Origin: Charina bottae
Lineage: Eukaryota > Chordata > Lepidosauria > Squamata > Charinaidae
Direction of reading: 5' to 3'
Length of the DNA stretch: 64,000 nucleotides
Assembly (NCBI GenBank): GCA_023362775.1
Contig: JALMGJ010000025.1
Coordinates: forward strand, 9,525,501-9,589,500
The notes under the pieces are model-generated. The model was given only the letters and a program-made list of their open reading frames with translations. It did no database searches and was not told where the DNA came from. Numbering within the stretch: position 1 is the stretch's first letter; every line of letters starts with the position of its first letter. A program made the translations under genes and the position numbers. Positions 10,595-22,888 of this stretch are shown in pieces.

Positions 10595-12560
10595 ATGATA
10601 GATGATGATTATGTGTCATCAAGTTGGTGTCAACTCTTAGTAACCACATAGACTGATTTTCTCCAGGAGGATCTATTCCCAACCTAGTCCTTCATGTCTT
10701 CCAATGGTGTACCCATTGCTGCTGTAATTTTCATCCACCTTTGTGCTGGTTGTCCTGTTCTTCTTTTTCCTTCCACCTTTATTATAGACTTTTCCAGAGA
10801 GCTAGGTCTTTGCACAATGTGTCTGAAGTATGATAATTTGAGCCTTATGTTGATTTGTTTGATGGTCCATTTGTTTGTTTTCTTGGCTATCCATGGTATT
10901 CTCAGGAGTCTGTTCAAAAGTGTCAATACTCTTTCAATCCTGTAGGGAATATCTTCTAAAGTATCTTGCATGTTGACATCTCTACTGTACAGAATTTCAG
11001 TATACTCCTTGCACTTGTTTGATCTTCTTTGAAGCAGTTACTATCTGTCTATTGGCATCTTTTAGCATACCAATTCGAACTTAGAACACCCTTTGGAGTT
11101 CAGAGATCTTTTGTTAGACTTGCCTTGTTTTTTCCATGTCTGTTTCCTCTCTGATGCCTTTATAGATATTTTTGTAATACTGCTTCTTGTGTCTTCTAAC
11201 ACTGCTCTGAAATTCTTTTTTAAGTTCATTCCTGAGATCTTTGTCTTTCTTGTCTTTGGCTTCTCTTCTTTGTAATTTCTACTGTTTGTTCTGACATCCA
11301 GTTTGCTTTCTTCTTTCTTGATCATTAGCAGTCTCTTTTCACAATCATCCTTAACAATTTCTTTAAGTTCATTCCACAGTTCCTCTAGTTTACTATGAAC
11401 GAGGTTCAGAACTTCAAAGTGATTCCAGATGTTGCCCTTGAAAATGGTGGAATCACATTTTGGAAACTGGTTGGCTTTCTCCTTCCATTTTAGCTTAATC
11501 TGGAACTTGCACATGAACTATTTGTGATCTGTTCCACAGTCATCCCTTGGCCATATCGTTGCTGTTATAACTGAGCTCATCCACCTCCTCATACTAATAA
11601 TATAGTCATTTGATTTCTATCCACTTCATCTGGTGATGTCCTTGTACATAGGCATTGTTTTGGTTGTTTGAAGATTGTGTTAGCAATGAAGAAATTATTA
11701 GATTGGCAAAAACTGATAAGTCATTCCCCTGCTTCATTTAAATTTCCTAGGCCATACAGCCCAACTACTTTTTCATTAATCTTAATATTATTAATATTTC
11801 CAACTTTGGCATTCTAGTCCCCAAGCAGAGGCAGTACATCTTGCTTGCATGTTTTATTTCAAATTGAACTTAATCATAAAATTCATTAACTACTTTTTGC
11901 ATCAATGGATGAATAATAAATGTGGATAATCATCATATTAAAGGATTGTCAAATAAGTCTAATTGATATTATTTGGTCATTGATTGTATTGTTGCCCAGT
12001 ACTGTTCTTGTTGTACCCTTCCTAACTATAAAAGCAACACCATTCCTTCTTTGCTTTTCATGTCCTGAGTAGTATACAGTGTGATCTAGTGACTGAAACT
12101 GTCCAATTCCAGTCCAATTCAATTTGCTGATGTCTAAAGTGTCAGTGTGTAGTTGTTTCATTTCATCTTTCACTGTGTTGAGCTTTCCTGTGGTCATGCT
12201 TCTTACATTCCATGTTCCTACTGTAATTCTATCTTTGCAGCTTCAGGTTTTATTTTCCTGTATGGCAACGTTAGCAACTAGACATTTAATCTAGCCACAT
12301 CATAAACATCATTAGTACTCTGAAAGATCATCAGCTATTCCTCAGTCTCATGCTGAGTGCCATCCGACCTGAGAGACCCATCTTCCAGCCCTATATTATC
12401 AATCATTTTAAATTTTCTACCCATGTGGTTTTCTTGGTAAAATACAGGAGTAGTTTACCATTGCCTCCTCCTGTGCAGTATGAAACTCAATTGCTTTGCC
12501 ATTGTCAGTAAGTGATAATCCACCTCCAACATCTTCCTGTATCACTGCTACCCAATGTAG
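10595..12560 (-). mobile_element. old RTE/BovB-related LINE with the RT core deleted
   Basis: Minus-strand fragments follow the BovB protein order. The endonuclease start lies at 11949-12197 (GKLNTVKDEMKQLHTDTLDI then ISKLNWTGIGQF, with HTVYYSGHEKQRRNGVAFIV). The region after the endonuclease lies at 11062-11514 (ELWNELKEIVKDDC). The far C-terminus lies at 10684-10971 (LSYFRHIVQRPSSLEKS, GKRRTGQPAQRWM). The RT catalytic core expected between the last two is absent: they are only about 90 bp apart. Divergence from the BovB copies at 39 and 52 kb is large, so this is an older related family or a much older insertion. Many stops and frameshifts make it a fossil. The 12.2-12.56 kb part corresponds to the element's 5' non-coding leader. 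Confidence 0.8.
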
Positions 12561-12720
12561 GTGCCTGTTTGCTTTAACTGGGCAGCTGGGATGACTTTCA
12601 AGCTTTGGGTGACCCTACAGGGATTGTATACTCTTGACATTACTTATGACATTCTTCACTCATCCCTCCCAGAAACACCCTCCTGCCACAGGAGACAGCA
12701 CAGCAAGACTTAGGGCTGTG

Positions 12721-12744
12721 TATGCATGCACACACGTACATGTG

Positions 12745-12781
<37 letters not shown>

Positions 12782-12782
12782 T
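12721..12782. repeat. (CA)n(TA)n microsatellite
   Basis: Alternating purine-pyrimidine tract: CA repeats from about 12743 followed by TA repeats up to 12781. It makes spurious open frames on the plus strand. Confidence 0.9.
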
Positions 12783-12869
12783 TGACTTTCATGAAAAATC
12801 TGTCACCATGCAGGGCTTGTGAATATGTATGTTATTCAAGTTCAAAATATCTTAAAGATACTGTGTTTG

Positions 12870-13142
12870 TAGAGAGTAAAGAGGATGACCTTGATGGAGA
12901 GAGGGAAGATCTGTTACCAAGGCAACGAGGTGATAGACATTGTAGGAGCCCAGATGAAGGGGGAAGTGTAGAAAAATGTCTCAGGCAGGCACCACCCTAA
13001 TTTGCATGATTGATAAAAGAAGGAGGAGGGGAAGCACATTCAGACTTGCAAGATTCTGTTAATGTAGCCAATCCTAATAGAAGTAGTTTTAGGCCCATGT
13101 GGCATCTGTTTCTTGTACTGGTCTACCTTGTAGGCCTGACAG
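12870..13142 (+). repeat. LTR-like 3' end, copy A
   Basis: Shares a segment with 47,170-47,287: TTCAGACTTGCAAGATTCTG, then TTA(A/G)TGTA and a block ending in TGGTCTACCT-(T)AG/TA-GGC-TGACA. The shared end and upstream variability fit the R-U5 end of a retroviral or retrotransposon LTR. No internal retroviral gene is present nearby, so if it is an LTR it is solitary. The left limit is uncertain. Confidence 0.4.
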
Positions 13143-13145
13143 TGT

Positions 13146-14690
13146 TCTTGTCTAGCAAAGAGCAGTGGTTTGGGGCAGGATTCATTATCACAATATCAAG
13201 AAATCAACAATCCATAACCTTTCTTATTTTAGAAAACTCTGTCTGCTGTTAGGCCCGCAATTGTCAAAAATTCTAGGAGGTCTTTTATGCAGATCACAAT
13301 AATAACGTAACCACTGTTGTAGATACTTCATTGTGCCGAGATAACCACCAGGTTTTCCTGAAACATCTTTCATATTCTCATACAAATGGCCAGTGTTCCA
13401 ACATTAGAAATATTACTATTCATGAAATACTCAGTGCTACAGATGGCCTTTTTTTCACCCTGCTTTCCATGCTGTCATTTGGCTTTTAACTATGATGTTC
13501 GACCAGGAGAACGATTTGGAAGCAGTTCATTAATTGAGTGTGGCTTTTACAAATGGAAACACTGCAATGTATGTTACATTAGCCAAAGCCATAGCTAACG
13601 GTGGCAACAACGAGGCACAGACATCTTCTGGCAAATTACTTGGCCTCCAGGCTGGAGAAATAAGATGTTTTCCAAATGTTCTTTCAGCTCCTGAGGCTGA
13701 AATGTTTAGATAAGGGACTAAGGGGGGTGGGGATATTATATTTTACAAAAGTCTGATTTGTTAAATATTTGGTGCTTGTAACAATGGCAAAGCTATGATC
13801 CGGGCAAAGTTAAACACATTTGAGTCTTGCCAATGTTAACAAGAGAGTTAAGGAAATGCCTACATTTTGGGCAGCCTGTGCCCTTCTGATTTAAGAAAGA
13901 GAATGTTTTTAAAAGTTTCAAGCAATAGTTCAGGTTTCTTAGTGGAGCATGGAGATGATTACAGAAGAACGTTTATCAGAAAAGAAATAAAATTGTACCA
14001 CATTATATTATATTACAAACCGACTACCAATAACATACATTCACAACTGCAGCTTCTCTTTGAAGCTGCTGCCACAATTTTCAGTACATATGCTTAACAA
14101 ATAACAGAATAGCTAGTGGAAACAGGGAACTAATTCTGTCTGTATAGGAAAAAAAAGTTCTAAATATGGCAAATATTATACAAGCAGAGATGGATTGGTA
14201 AATATTGATAAATAGGGATATGTGGATTGGATCAATCTGATTGGTATCATTGATTCAACTGGGATTGTAGGTCCAATCTGACAATTCAAATCAATTCAGA
14301 AAATTGAGTCATCTCAAACTGATATTATATTTCTCCTAATCAGTTTGGAAAACACCAACAGATTTTAACAATTTCATTGATACAATTTGGAAACAATTAA
14401 GTTTTGAGATTCGGTTGATTCACAACTTGAATTAATGAATCAAACTACTGTGAGGGAATTTTTGGCAAGATGATGTGCTTGTCCGCAGTTTGTTTTTCTC
14501 TCTCTCCCTGAGATGCTGAAAATAATATTGTGGACTGTTTCTAAAAGAACTGGAAAGTGAAATTACTTCTTGACTTATTCTTCTCTGTCTCTTGGAAGAG
14601 AAAACAGGAGAGTCCTCTCCTCCTCCTGTTGTTCAGCCTGTTTCTCCTATGGAAGCAGTTGAGCTAGAAAGTGCTGGCTTCAGAAGAAAG
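13146..14690. other. unique non-coding stretch
   Basis: No recognised gene or repeat. Open frames of 70-76 codons (13386-13598, 13867-14097) show no family features. A run of ATTGAT units at 14689-14710 leads into the next L2-like tail. Confidence 0.5.
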
Positions 14691-14800
14691 ATTGATTGAT
14701 TGATTGATTTAATAAATGTATATGGCCTCTCAACTTACACACAGTGACTCCAGGCGGCTTACAAAATTTAAATCCACAATATAAAAAACCCATTGACCCC
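14690..14800 (-). mobile_element. L2-clade LINE 3' tail fragment
   Basis: Minus-strand version of the recurrent tail found throughout the window: an AT-rich terminal microsatellite followed by the complement of a GGCGG-type stem (GTGACTCCAGGCGGCTTACA). A poly-C run (about 14798-14808) ends it. Confidence 0.6.
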
Positions 14801-14889
14801 CCCCCCCAAGATCACTTTTGTTGTTGTTCAGTCTAGTCCTCCACAAATGACAGTTTTTGTTGAAGCTCCATCAAGTTATCAACTGGGAG

Positions 14890-15154
14890 ATATCTGGAGA
14901 GTGATTTGAAATCCAGAATTGTATTCTGACATTGCTGCTAGAAATGTAACAAATTTTGAATTCTCTGTTGTCATGTTAACTGCTAATAGAAGGCTAGCAG
15001 AATGTGCTACCAAACTGGATAGTTTGGGGGAAAATGTGGACATTCAAAGAAAAGCGAAACAGCAGAATCAAGAGTTTGGAGGAGCGAGACTTTTTAAAAA
15101 ATGATAGTGTGCAATGAATTGGGTTTGACCACCAACAAAAAAATACCATTAAAA

Positions 15155-15185
<31 letters not shown>

Positions 15186-16600
15186 ACAAACAAACAAACA
15201 AACAAACAATAGATAAATGTGAGGACTGTCTGGGATAGAGTTAAAGCTTTTATACATGGTAAGAAATAATTTGTGCTTCTTGGCAAGAAAAAAAGATATG
15301 AAGGAATTATATCACAGAAAATTTAAAAAGGATTTAAAAGAAGCTTTGAATGTTTATGCTAAAAATCATACATTGGAAGTGTATCATGCCTTTAGACTTG
15401 TAAAACTGGAGCTTGACCAAGTATATTCTTTGAAAAATGAATATTTATTAAAATGTATTAAGCAGATCTATTGGGAACAAGGAAAAAAGACTGGTAAACT
15501 GTTGGCTTCAATCTGAAACAATTGAAATAAAATAGAGTTATCATAAGAAATTCTATGGGGACAATTCATAGAGATCACTTTATATCAGTTTATAGTTTTT
15601 TTAATTCAAGTCTATATTGTGTAAATTTAGAGATACCTACTGAGCAGGTGAATGTTTTTTTTTTTACATAGGTTGTTTTCAAGGCTTTTGGAAGGAATTT
15701 GCCACATCTTTAATTCTGAAGAAAATATTTGATACCATCGAAACAATAACATCCCACCATATTAGATGGATTCCTTTTGAGTGGTTTAAAAAATAAAAGG
15801 AGTGTGTACTGTAGCTCCTATTTTGTTAAAATATATGCTTCTTTTGATAAAGAAGTTCTATCTTCATCATTCCAGGAGCCTTATATAATGGCTATGTGGT
15901 TAAAATAGGAAAGGATCCTACAGACTGTGTGAGCTATTGTCTGATATCCTTGTTCAGCATTGATGCAATGGTTATGACTGTTTTTTTTTGGGAGGAAGAC
16001 CACCAAAGATATTACCTCTAGTCATTCATCAGCATAATCTGGTTTTATGAAAGGACATTAGACCTCTAATAATATCAGACTTTGGTAGACCATCTAGCAT
16101 TGTATTCTGACAATCATCAAATATCCCAAAGGATGTTTTAAAAAAGCCTGGTGACCACCCTTCTTCTGTTGGAGGTGTAATAAATGTGAAGGCACTGTAG
16201 CATGATATCATTTTGTCCATTGATAGTTCCTTTTTTGGCTAGACATTAATAATAGGGTGAGCCAGGTTCTTGGAAGGAAGTTAAATTATAAAGATGTTAA
16301 TATTTGGTTGAATTATATACTCCAAACATGGAATTTGTCTATTTTTGAGAAGCTTACATACTATGCTGCCCCTCACCAAAAGGGAAAAAATATGTAATCT
16401 TGGAGGGATGTGAGAGTACCAGATTCTAAAAGCTGGCTTTGACAATTTTCTGCCTTTGTGTTGGCTTTATATTAACAGAAAAGAAGAACTGGACAATGTG
16501 ATTCTGTTTGGGCAACATTTAACTCATTTAAAAGTTATCCATGTTAATAATTAGCCCATATGTTTCCCCCCCCCCTCTAATATATGGCTTTAGACGCACT
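14890..16600 (+). pseudogene. decayed L1-clade LINE, ORF2 region
   Basis: Plus-strand fragments line up with L1 ORF2. At 15256-15516 the frame reads YHRKFKKDLKEALNVY and ends in IKQIYWEQGKKTGKLLASI, the linker just before the RT domain. At about 15908-15975, GKDPTDCVSYCLISLFSIDA corresponds to the L1 motif with P-T-(D/N)-C-x-S-Y-R-P-I-S-L-x-N. Near 16020 a further RT segment is detectable. An AAAT/AAAC microsatellite interrupts it at 15150-15210. Multiple stops and indels make it non-functional. The left limit and the 16.2-16.6 kb part are the least certain. Confidence 0.75.
15150..15210. repeat. (AAAT)n(AAAC)n microsatellite
   Basis: About nine AAAT units followed by about seven AAAC units. 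It sits inside the decayed L1 fragment, possibly the tail of another small insertion. Confidence 0.9.
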
Positions 16601-16674
16601 GTTTGGATTGTATTTAAAAGTGTTGGACTTCTGTTTTTGTTCTACCTTACCTGTGTCTAAGAAAGGTTATATGT

Positions 16675-16945
16675 TTTGGTGCCTGCCTGTGGAACAGCTT
16701 CCCCCCTGAAATAAAGACAGCCCCTACTCTACTGACCTTTCTCAAGGCCATGAAGACCTGGCTCTTCCCCCAGATGTTAGTTGGGAGCCCCAGCATGGGT
16801 GCATGCATCTAATGTGTTTTTAGTTGGTTTTGTTTTAATGTAATTCTTTGTTTTTGTTCATTCATTGTTCGATTGCCACCCAAAGTGTCTTGGATAGATG
16901 GGTGGCCATACAACTTGGATAAATAAATACATAAGTAATAAATGT
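16675..16945 (+). mobile_element. L2-clade LINE 3' end
   Basis: The start still encodes the end of the L2 RT frame (CLWNSFPPE-like reading, then FLKAMKTWLFP). It is followed by a T-rich 3' UTR, the stem GCCACCC-AAAGTGTC-TTGGATAGATGGGTGGC and an AATAAATA tail. The same arrangement recurs at 55.1 kb. Confidence 0.8.
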
Positions 16946-19800
16946 TATTTAAAAAATAAAAAGAACCAGAGCATTCCACAGCCCTAATCAATATGAATGA
17001 AATGTTAAATTGTTCATCAGATGTTACATTGTTCCTCCTTCTTCATTCAGCATTTCTCTTAGATGCATACATTTCGGGTAAAAGAGCAAATGTGTGTGAT
17101 TTGGTTAGTTGTCAACCACATAGTGATTCTCCATTAAGGCTACCAGATCTATATTGTAAAAATTCAGATGACCATTCTGTTTGCTACTATCTAGATTTTT
17201 GGTGCCCATATATGGTAGCTTTATTCTCCCATTGGTATTTACTCTAGTTAGCTTTCCTTTTGCAGAGTATTGAACAGAAAAAATGTCCCATCTTTAACAG
17301 CAAAAATAAAATGTTAGGTGAATAGAAGATTAAGAAGTGTATCTCAGCCTTGATGCCATCCTTTGTCAAACTGAATAACCTAAGGCTGGAGACTTTATCT
17401 CCGTGCCTTAGATACACCAGCTCCATGTTAGGGATAGTGGCATGTGCTCCATTGAGATATACAGCTGAAAACTAACACTGTATTACAGACACTTATTACA
17501 GCCTCAGAGCTATCTCCTTTGCAGTAAAGGAGATCTTTGTTGTTTATTGATTGTATGAAAAGTCAGTTTGTTCTTACTGAAACTTCCAAGCCTAGTGAAC
17601 AAGCAGATTGATTTTTTTGGCTTTAGGTTTCCTGGCAGAGGGATTCCCTTACCTATGTACATCCACTTCAATTGCAAGTAGAAGTTTGCTTTTTTCCCTC
17701 CATTACTCTTTATTCTCTAAAGGTTTTAGACTGTAGTGTGGGAAGGGCATAAAAAATGTTTCATTGATAAAACCTTCTATTTTTCTTTTTGTGATAACAT
17801 CATTCTTAGGAATCATTGTATGGAATCAGTAGCACAAGATGTGTCGTTGAGTTAGGCTGCGTCATACAGCAAGTTGGGAAAATGTGTGTCCCTCCAAATG
17901 TTACTGGACTGGAAATCCCAGAGCCCTCACCTTTGGCCATGTCAATATTTTTAACCCAGATATAGATAACCCCCCTCGATTTCAGAAAACCTGGATACGT
18001 AACCAAAATACCAGAATAATTCCAAGACATTTTGCTGACTAAAGCAAAGGACAAAACAGGGCCTCCTCTCTATTTCATGAACAACAGGCCATTGCCACAG
18101 TGGGAAGAGTTGAAGATGTTCAGCTTAGTGTTATGGGAAAAACTAGCCCAGGATTATTGTAATTATAAAAAAACAAAAAAAAACCTAAGTTGCTACAATA
18201 TGAAATAACACTTACTGTACTGTTATCACTCATTTCCTTTATAATTTGGTAGATGTTATGGCTTCCTTTCCATAAATGGTTAGGTCCCAATTTGCACAAA
18301 GAATATCCCCCGGGCTACATTTCAGAGAAAGAGGGAAAAAGAAGAAGAAACCCTTCTTCCATTGAAATGTAAATAGATTTCACATTGATCATACAGTATA
18401 GGTTGGTTCCATCATTCCTAAATGCTAAAAAAGAATTGGAACAAATATTTCAACCCAACATGATACTGGGATATTGGGCTACTGCCTATAAAGCCTCTTC
18501 TATAGAACAATTAGTTGAATGCAATGTAGTTGAGAGATGGTGGTCTCAGTCAGAAAGTTGATCACTTCTCAACCCAAGACATTTAAGAAGTCTACCATGA
18601 ATTTCTGTAGACACAGATTTGTTAGATCGTCCAAACCAGACTCAAATCAAACAGCACTGAATGGTCTCTGCCAATGTCTGTCTTTCTCTAAACAAAAATA
18701 CACACCCAAAAACATCTGTTTGTAAAAAGATGCACGTGGAAAAAAGTATGATTCTGAAAGTTGCAAACAAAAAGGGATAATTATATAAAAAAGCCCTCTA
18801 ATGTTGGAGAAATTTATGCCAAAAAACTAGCATTGGGAAAGTTTACATAACAAAGAACATTAGAGAAATTTATGTAAAAAAGGGTTTTAAGGAAATTATA
18901 CTTAAAAAAGCAGTTACTTACAATAGCTCCATGTGTGAAGAAAATTGTGAACAAAACTTCCCTACTGACATGAAGGGTAAAGTGGAACAAATTTATACTG
19001 TTCAGCATACCCGTATCCTCAGCAGTTTTAGATGGTTTTCCCTTTATAATTCTAATCCAAATTGCCTGAGAAGTATGGGTTCAAATGGCTTTCTATCATA
19101 GATTGCATGGATTAGGGCAAGTCTCCCGGCCTCAGTTCCCCATTTGTAAGACTGGGCATTTATCCATTGTCAAGAACTGGTATATCCTGAATGCTATTTC
19201 TGGATCATTCTTAAATGTGGCCTAACATCTGCACTTCCTTTTATTAGGTAGGTGCTGCAAGATGATGAATAATAAAAAATATTTTTTTTGACATGAACAA
19301 AATCTAATGGAAAAGGAGGTTTGATTAATATCCCCCCTCCCCTGTACTATACATTCTGCCAACCTATCGTTGTTGGAGGAACATAGCTTCCTAAGCAGGA
19401 CATTATCCTAATGCATTAATGTTTGGAATTATAAAGCAGTTAGCACAATTCCAATTACATAGAACATTTGGCAATTAACATTTTGTTAATCATCCAGGTC
19501 CCAATTTTATGATACCTTTAAAAGAATTATCTTACCCTCCACCTATGTAAAATGATGGTTTATTGTCAGTGAATACAAAATTAGACTTAAAATTTTGCAT
19601 GGAGATTTGCTCCGAGCAGCTTCTGATATTCATTTTAGCCATTAGGAGTTAAGGCATTTCTTTTTTTCATCCCTTTATTGCAACTCAACATTTATTGGAT
19701 AAAGATTTGCCATTCCACAAATGGGCTCCTTTAATTTATAGTGTGGTTGTTGGGTTAGTCTTTTTGGGGAATTTGGCTGCTTTGTATTAATATTATCATG
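16946..19800. other. unique non-coding stretch
   Basis: No gene recognised. At 17870-17945 a decayed half of the CTGGACTGGAAATCCCAG-type dispersed repeat is visible (compare the fold-back elements at 26.9, 32.5 and 57.7 kb). Open frames of 60-84 codons have no recognisable domain. Confidence 0.5.
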
Positions 19801-19930
19801 CTGTTTTTTTCAGCTTTATTGTTATGATTTTAATTTATTGTTGGCCACCCAGAGTCATAGAAGTGAGATAGGTGGGCATATAAATTGCATGTTTTCTCTC
19901 TTGATCTCAATTTCTCATCTATGGACCAGA
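19800..19930 (+). mobile_element. L2-clade LINE 3' tail fragment
   Basis: T-rich segment followed by GGCCACCCAGAGTC and GATAGGTGGGC-ATATAAATT, the same stem and tail as the other L2 ends. No AATA microsatellite tail remains. Confidence 0.65.
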
Positions 19931-21049
19931 TCTGTGAATAGATGTGCCTGCGAGTGTGACTGAATATACTGACTTAAAACATAATTAAATAATTAAAATA
20001 AATTCATGTTAAAATAATTAAAATAACTGTGGGAGATTCAGCTTTTGGCATGCTTTTTGAAAAGTTGGCCAAAAACAAGGCTAGGATAGCTCCCAATAGA
20101 TAGATGTTTTATAAAAATGTAAAGATCAAGCCTTTGCTTTGGACTTCGGCCAGATGCATTATTTGGTGGAAAACATGATATCTTAGTGGGTGAGAGAGTT
20201 CACATAGGGAGATGCAATCATAACCAAAATGTGCTGTGTCTCAGCCATTTGGGGTTTTTAAAAAAATCATAATCAGCTATGTTGTTTTTTATATTGCAGC
20301 TCCTTACTTGTGCTAAATGGCATTGGGCTTGCTGTCAATGAAGTCTCCATTACTGGAAGAGAACAAAAAAGTCAGTTGCAATGAAATCATCTGAGAACTT
20401 TTCATTCTGATTCAGAGAGCAGTTGACATGCAGCTGCCTTTCCTCTAGGCAAATTTCAACATTCATTCTTTTCCAGCAGAACTGTCATCTGGTTGTTTTC
20501 TACTAACATGGAACCACATTGCACAGTGCTGTACCTCATGTCAAATCTGGGAGTATAAGCATTTAAGCACCAACCAGGTCATTTAATTAACTGTTGCATG
20601 CTTAAACAAACAGACAACAACAAAAAAGGTAGCTATTTAAGAGCATGTGTAGGTTTGTAATTTTTGTAGCTTTTTCTGGATCATAGTTACTTTAATGGCA
20701 GCCTGAATGGTGTTTCTGATTATCTTCTCCTGCAGAGGATAGTTCAAAAACTAAGGTGCATGTGTGATTATCTGTCCATGCACTCAGATAATCATTTCCA
20801 GAAACAAATGGCAAGAGAGGGGAGAATTCCATTCTGCTCGAGTCAGGGTGAATATGGGATTTTTAGACTTTTTTTTTAAGTTACCCAACAGAGAGTCAAA
20901 AATTAGAAAGACAGATTGACCTTGACCAATTTGACAGTTAGATAATCACTCCTGCCCCTCCCTCAAGAATTCTGGGGAAAAAAGTCTTCACTCTTAATTC
21001 TTCCCTTCAGATACACATACCAAAACCTCCATGGAAATAATTTGTAGGA
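19931..21049. other. unique non-coding stretch
   Basis: Contains no recognised repeat or gene. The region 20280-20600 is less AT-rich than its surroundings and lacks repeat hallmarks, so it is a candidate for old single-copy sequence. Nothing in it supports a specific function. Confidence 0.45.
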
Positions 21050-21175
21050 GGAGAGAGCTGTGTTAGCCTATCAGAAGGAGTCTGGTAGCACTTTTTAAAA
21101 TTGAATGAATGAATGAATGAATGAATGAATGAAGCTTGTTAGTCTGAAAAGGTGCTATCAGACTCCTGGGTTTTG
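21050..21175. repeat. small inverted repeat with TGAA microsatellite spacer (possible Penelope-type terminal fragment)
   Basis: AGGAGTCTGGTAGCACTTTT at 21076-21095 is inverted at 21148-21167 (AAAGGTGCTATCAGACTCCT; two differences). The spacer includes about eight GAAT units. Both arms match the consensus of a dispersed vertebrate repeat reading ...GGTGCCAC/TAGACTCCT... next to TTAGTCT. A related piece lies at 33.6 kb. Confidence 0.5.
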
Positions 21176-21219
21176 GCTTCGTGAAAAGAGTACATGAAAA
21201 TTTATCAGGCAATTAAGAA

Positions 21220-22888
21220 CAATGTTAGTGGTGACTTCTGAGTGAAGGAACAGCGAGCTAAGATCTCTCTGAAGGAGCGTTGATGATCCTGCGGCCAAGA
21301 CCGACAGACCGGTGACACGTCTGGTCCAACAGAACCTCTCCGGGTAAGGAGAGGATGAGAGATTTCCTACTTGTGCTCCAGACAGCTGCTCCTCATGAGA
21401 AGACTGCAGGACAGTAGCCGACTAGTGGGTTTGAGCACCAGGAGATGAGGAAAGCCATCAAGCTCTCAACCGCGGTGGAGCCTATATGGACACTGGGTTC
21501 ATCAAGCCTCACTTTCTAATCACTTTTGGGATATAACAATTTTAAAGCTAAAAGAGGTCTTCCAAGCGACAAGTTTGAAAAACTACCTGGGGAGTGATCC
21601 TTCATTCCAGAAAGAAGGGGAAAACTAATTAACAACTTAAAGATTTAAAAATACAAAGTAAATGGCAAAAAGCTAGATAAGAATTTAATCCAAGAAAGTT
21701 TGAAATGAACTAAGGGACCAGACAACTTTGAAATATTTGACTTAATATTTGAAATATTTTGACTTTTGCTATTAGACTTTTGAAATAATTACAAACAAAA
21801 CAGTATCTTTGTGGGAACAGAAATTGTTTAGTCTTTCAGAAAAGAGATAATAGGCTGGTATTTTAAAGAAGCAAAAAAATTTGAGGCAGACTATGTGATA
21901 CAGAAATGAAACACTAGAGAGGGCTAAAGATCCCAGGCAGAGGGGGGGAAAAGAAAAGAAAAACCTGTTTTTTACTTTTGAATTTGATTATTAGCAGTGA
22001 CACTTGTAAAAATAACAGATAAAGATAATAACATTGGGGACACTTCAAAGGAATTTTGAAGAAATGGGAAAGAAGCTCACAGCTACAATGACAGCAACAA
22101 TATTTGCTCATGCGAATGCACTTTTTAAAAGACATTTTAAAGAAGAAATGAAAGATGCGAAGGAGAACGTTTGGAAGAATTTACAGACCAACAGGATGAA
22201 GAAGTAAAACAAATTCTAATCTATGCAGAAATATCAGAAAATAAAATAGAAGTTGTGGACTATAAGACAGAGATGAAAACTAAAGTGGAAATACAAGTGA
22301 TAAGCCAAGAGACAAAAAATGACCTGGGTAATGATTCATTATAGGATTTACAAAAAAAAAAGGGGGGGGGGGTTGTTAAAGCCATGAAGAAACACCCGAG
22401 ATGGGATAAAGAAAATTTGGATAGAGATAAAATCCTATGACAGCATTTTAATGAAGTAAAGATTAAGATTGTTAGGAGCAAAAGAATGGAATATAAAGTT
22501 AACTTGTTTGATCAGGGTTAAAATAAGAAATACTTTTATAAATTTCTGGGTATCCTTTATGGACTTTTTGCTGATCCTGGACAGAAATGTTTCATGATTT
22601 TTGGATTTGTGGATGGATAAGGGTTGGGATATGGGAAGAAGTGATTTATGTAATATAATATCAGAGGGGGTAGAGAAATACTAAGTTTGCTTGTACTTGT
22701 AAAGAAGATTGGGAGTTACTTTAAATATTCTTTTTTCATTTTCTCTCTTTTTCTCTTTTTCTTTCTGCACTTTTCATTTTTCTTTTCTTTATTCTTTATT
22801 CTTTTTTATTTCAATTTGTATTATTTTTTTACTATTGTCAAAATCTCTAATAAAAAGTATTTTTTTTAAAAAAAAGCAATGTTAATGG
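21220..22888 (+). mobile_element. L1-derived insertion without ORF2, copy 1
   Basis: A 12-bp flanking repeat with one mismatch (CAATGTTAGTGG at 21220-21231, CAATGTTAATGG at 22877-22888) brackets about 1.65 kb ending in an A-rich tail after AATAAAAAG. The first 280 bp are GC-richer and resemble an L1 5' UTR: GACTTCTG start, then a segment with CTCCGGGTAAGGAGAGGATG and AGACTGCAGGACAG. This part is also similar to 50.1 kb. The middle has broken ORF1-like sequence rich in Lys and Glu codons. A T-rich 3' UTR follows. No endonuclease or RT sequence is present. It would depend on an L1 supplied elsewhere. Confidence 0.7.

Noticed and set aside
20280..20600. Conserved enhancer in the quieter unique stretch
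   Set aside because: No sequence evidence beyond the absence of repeats. It would need a cross-species alignment.
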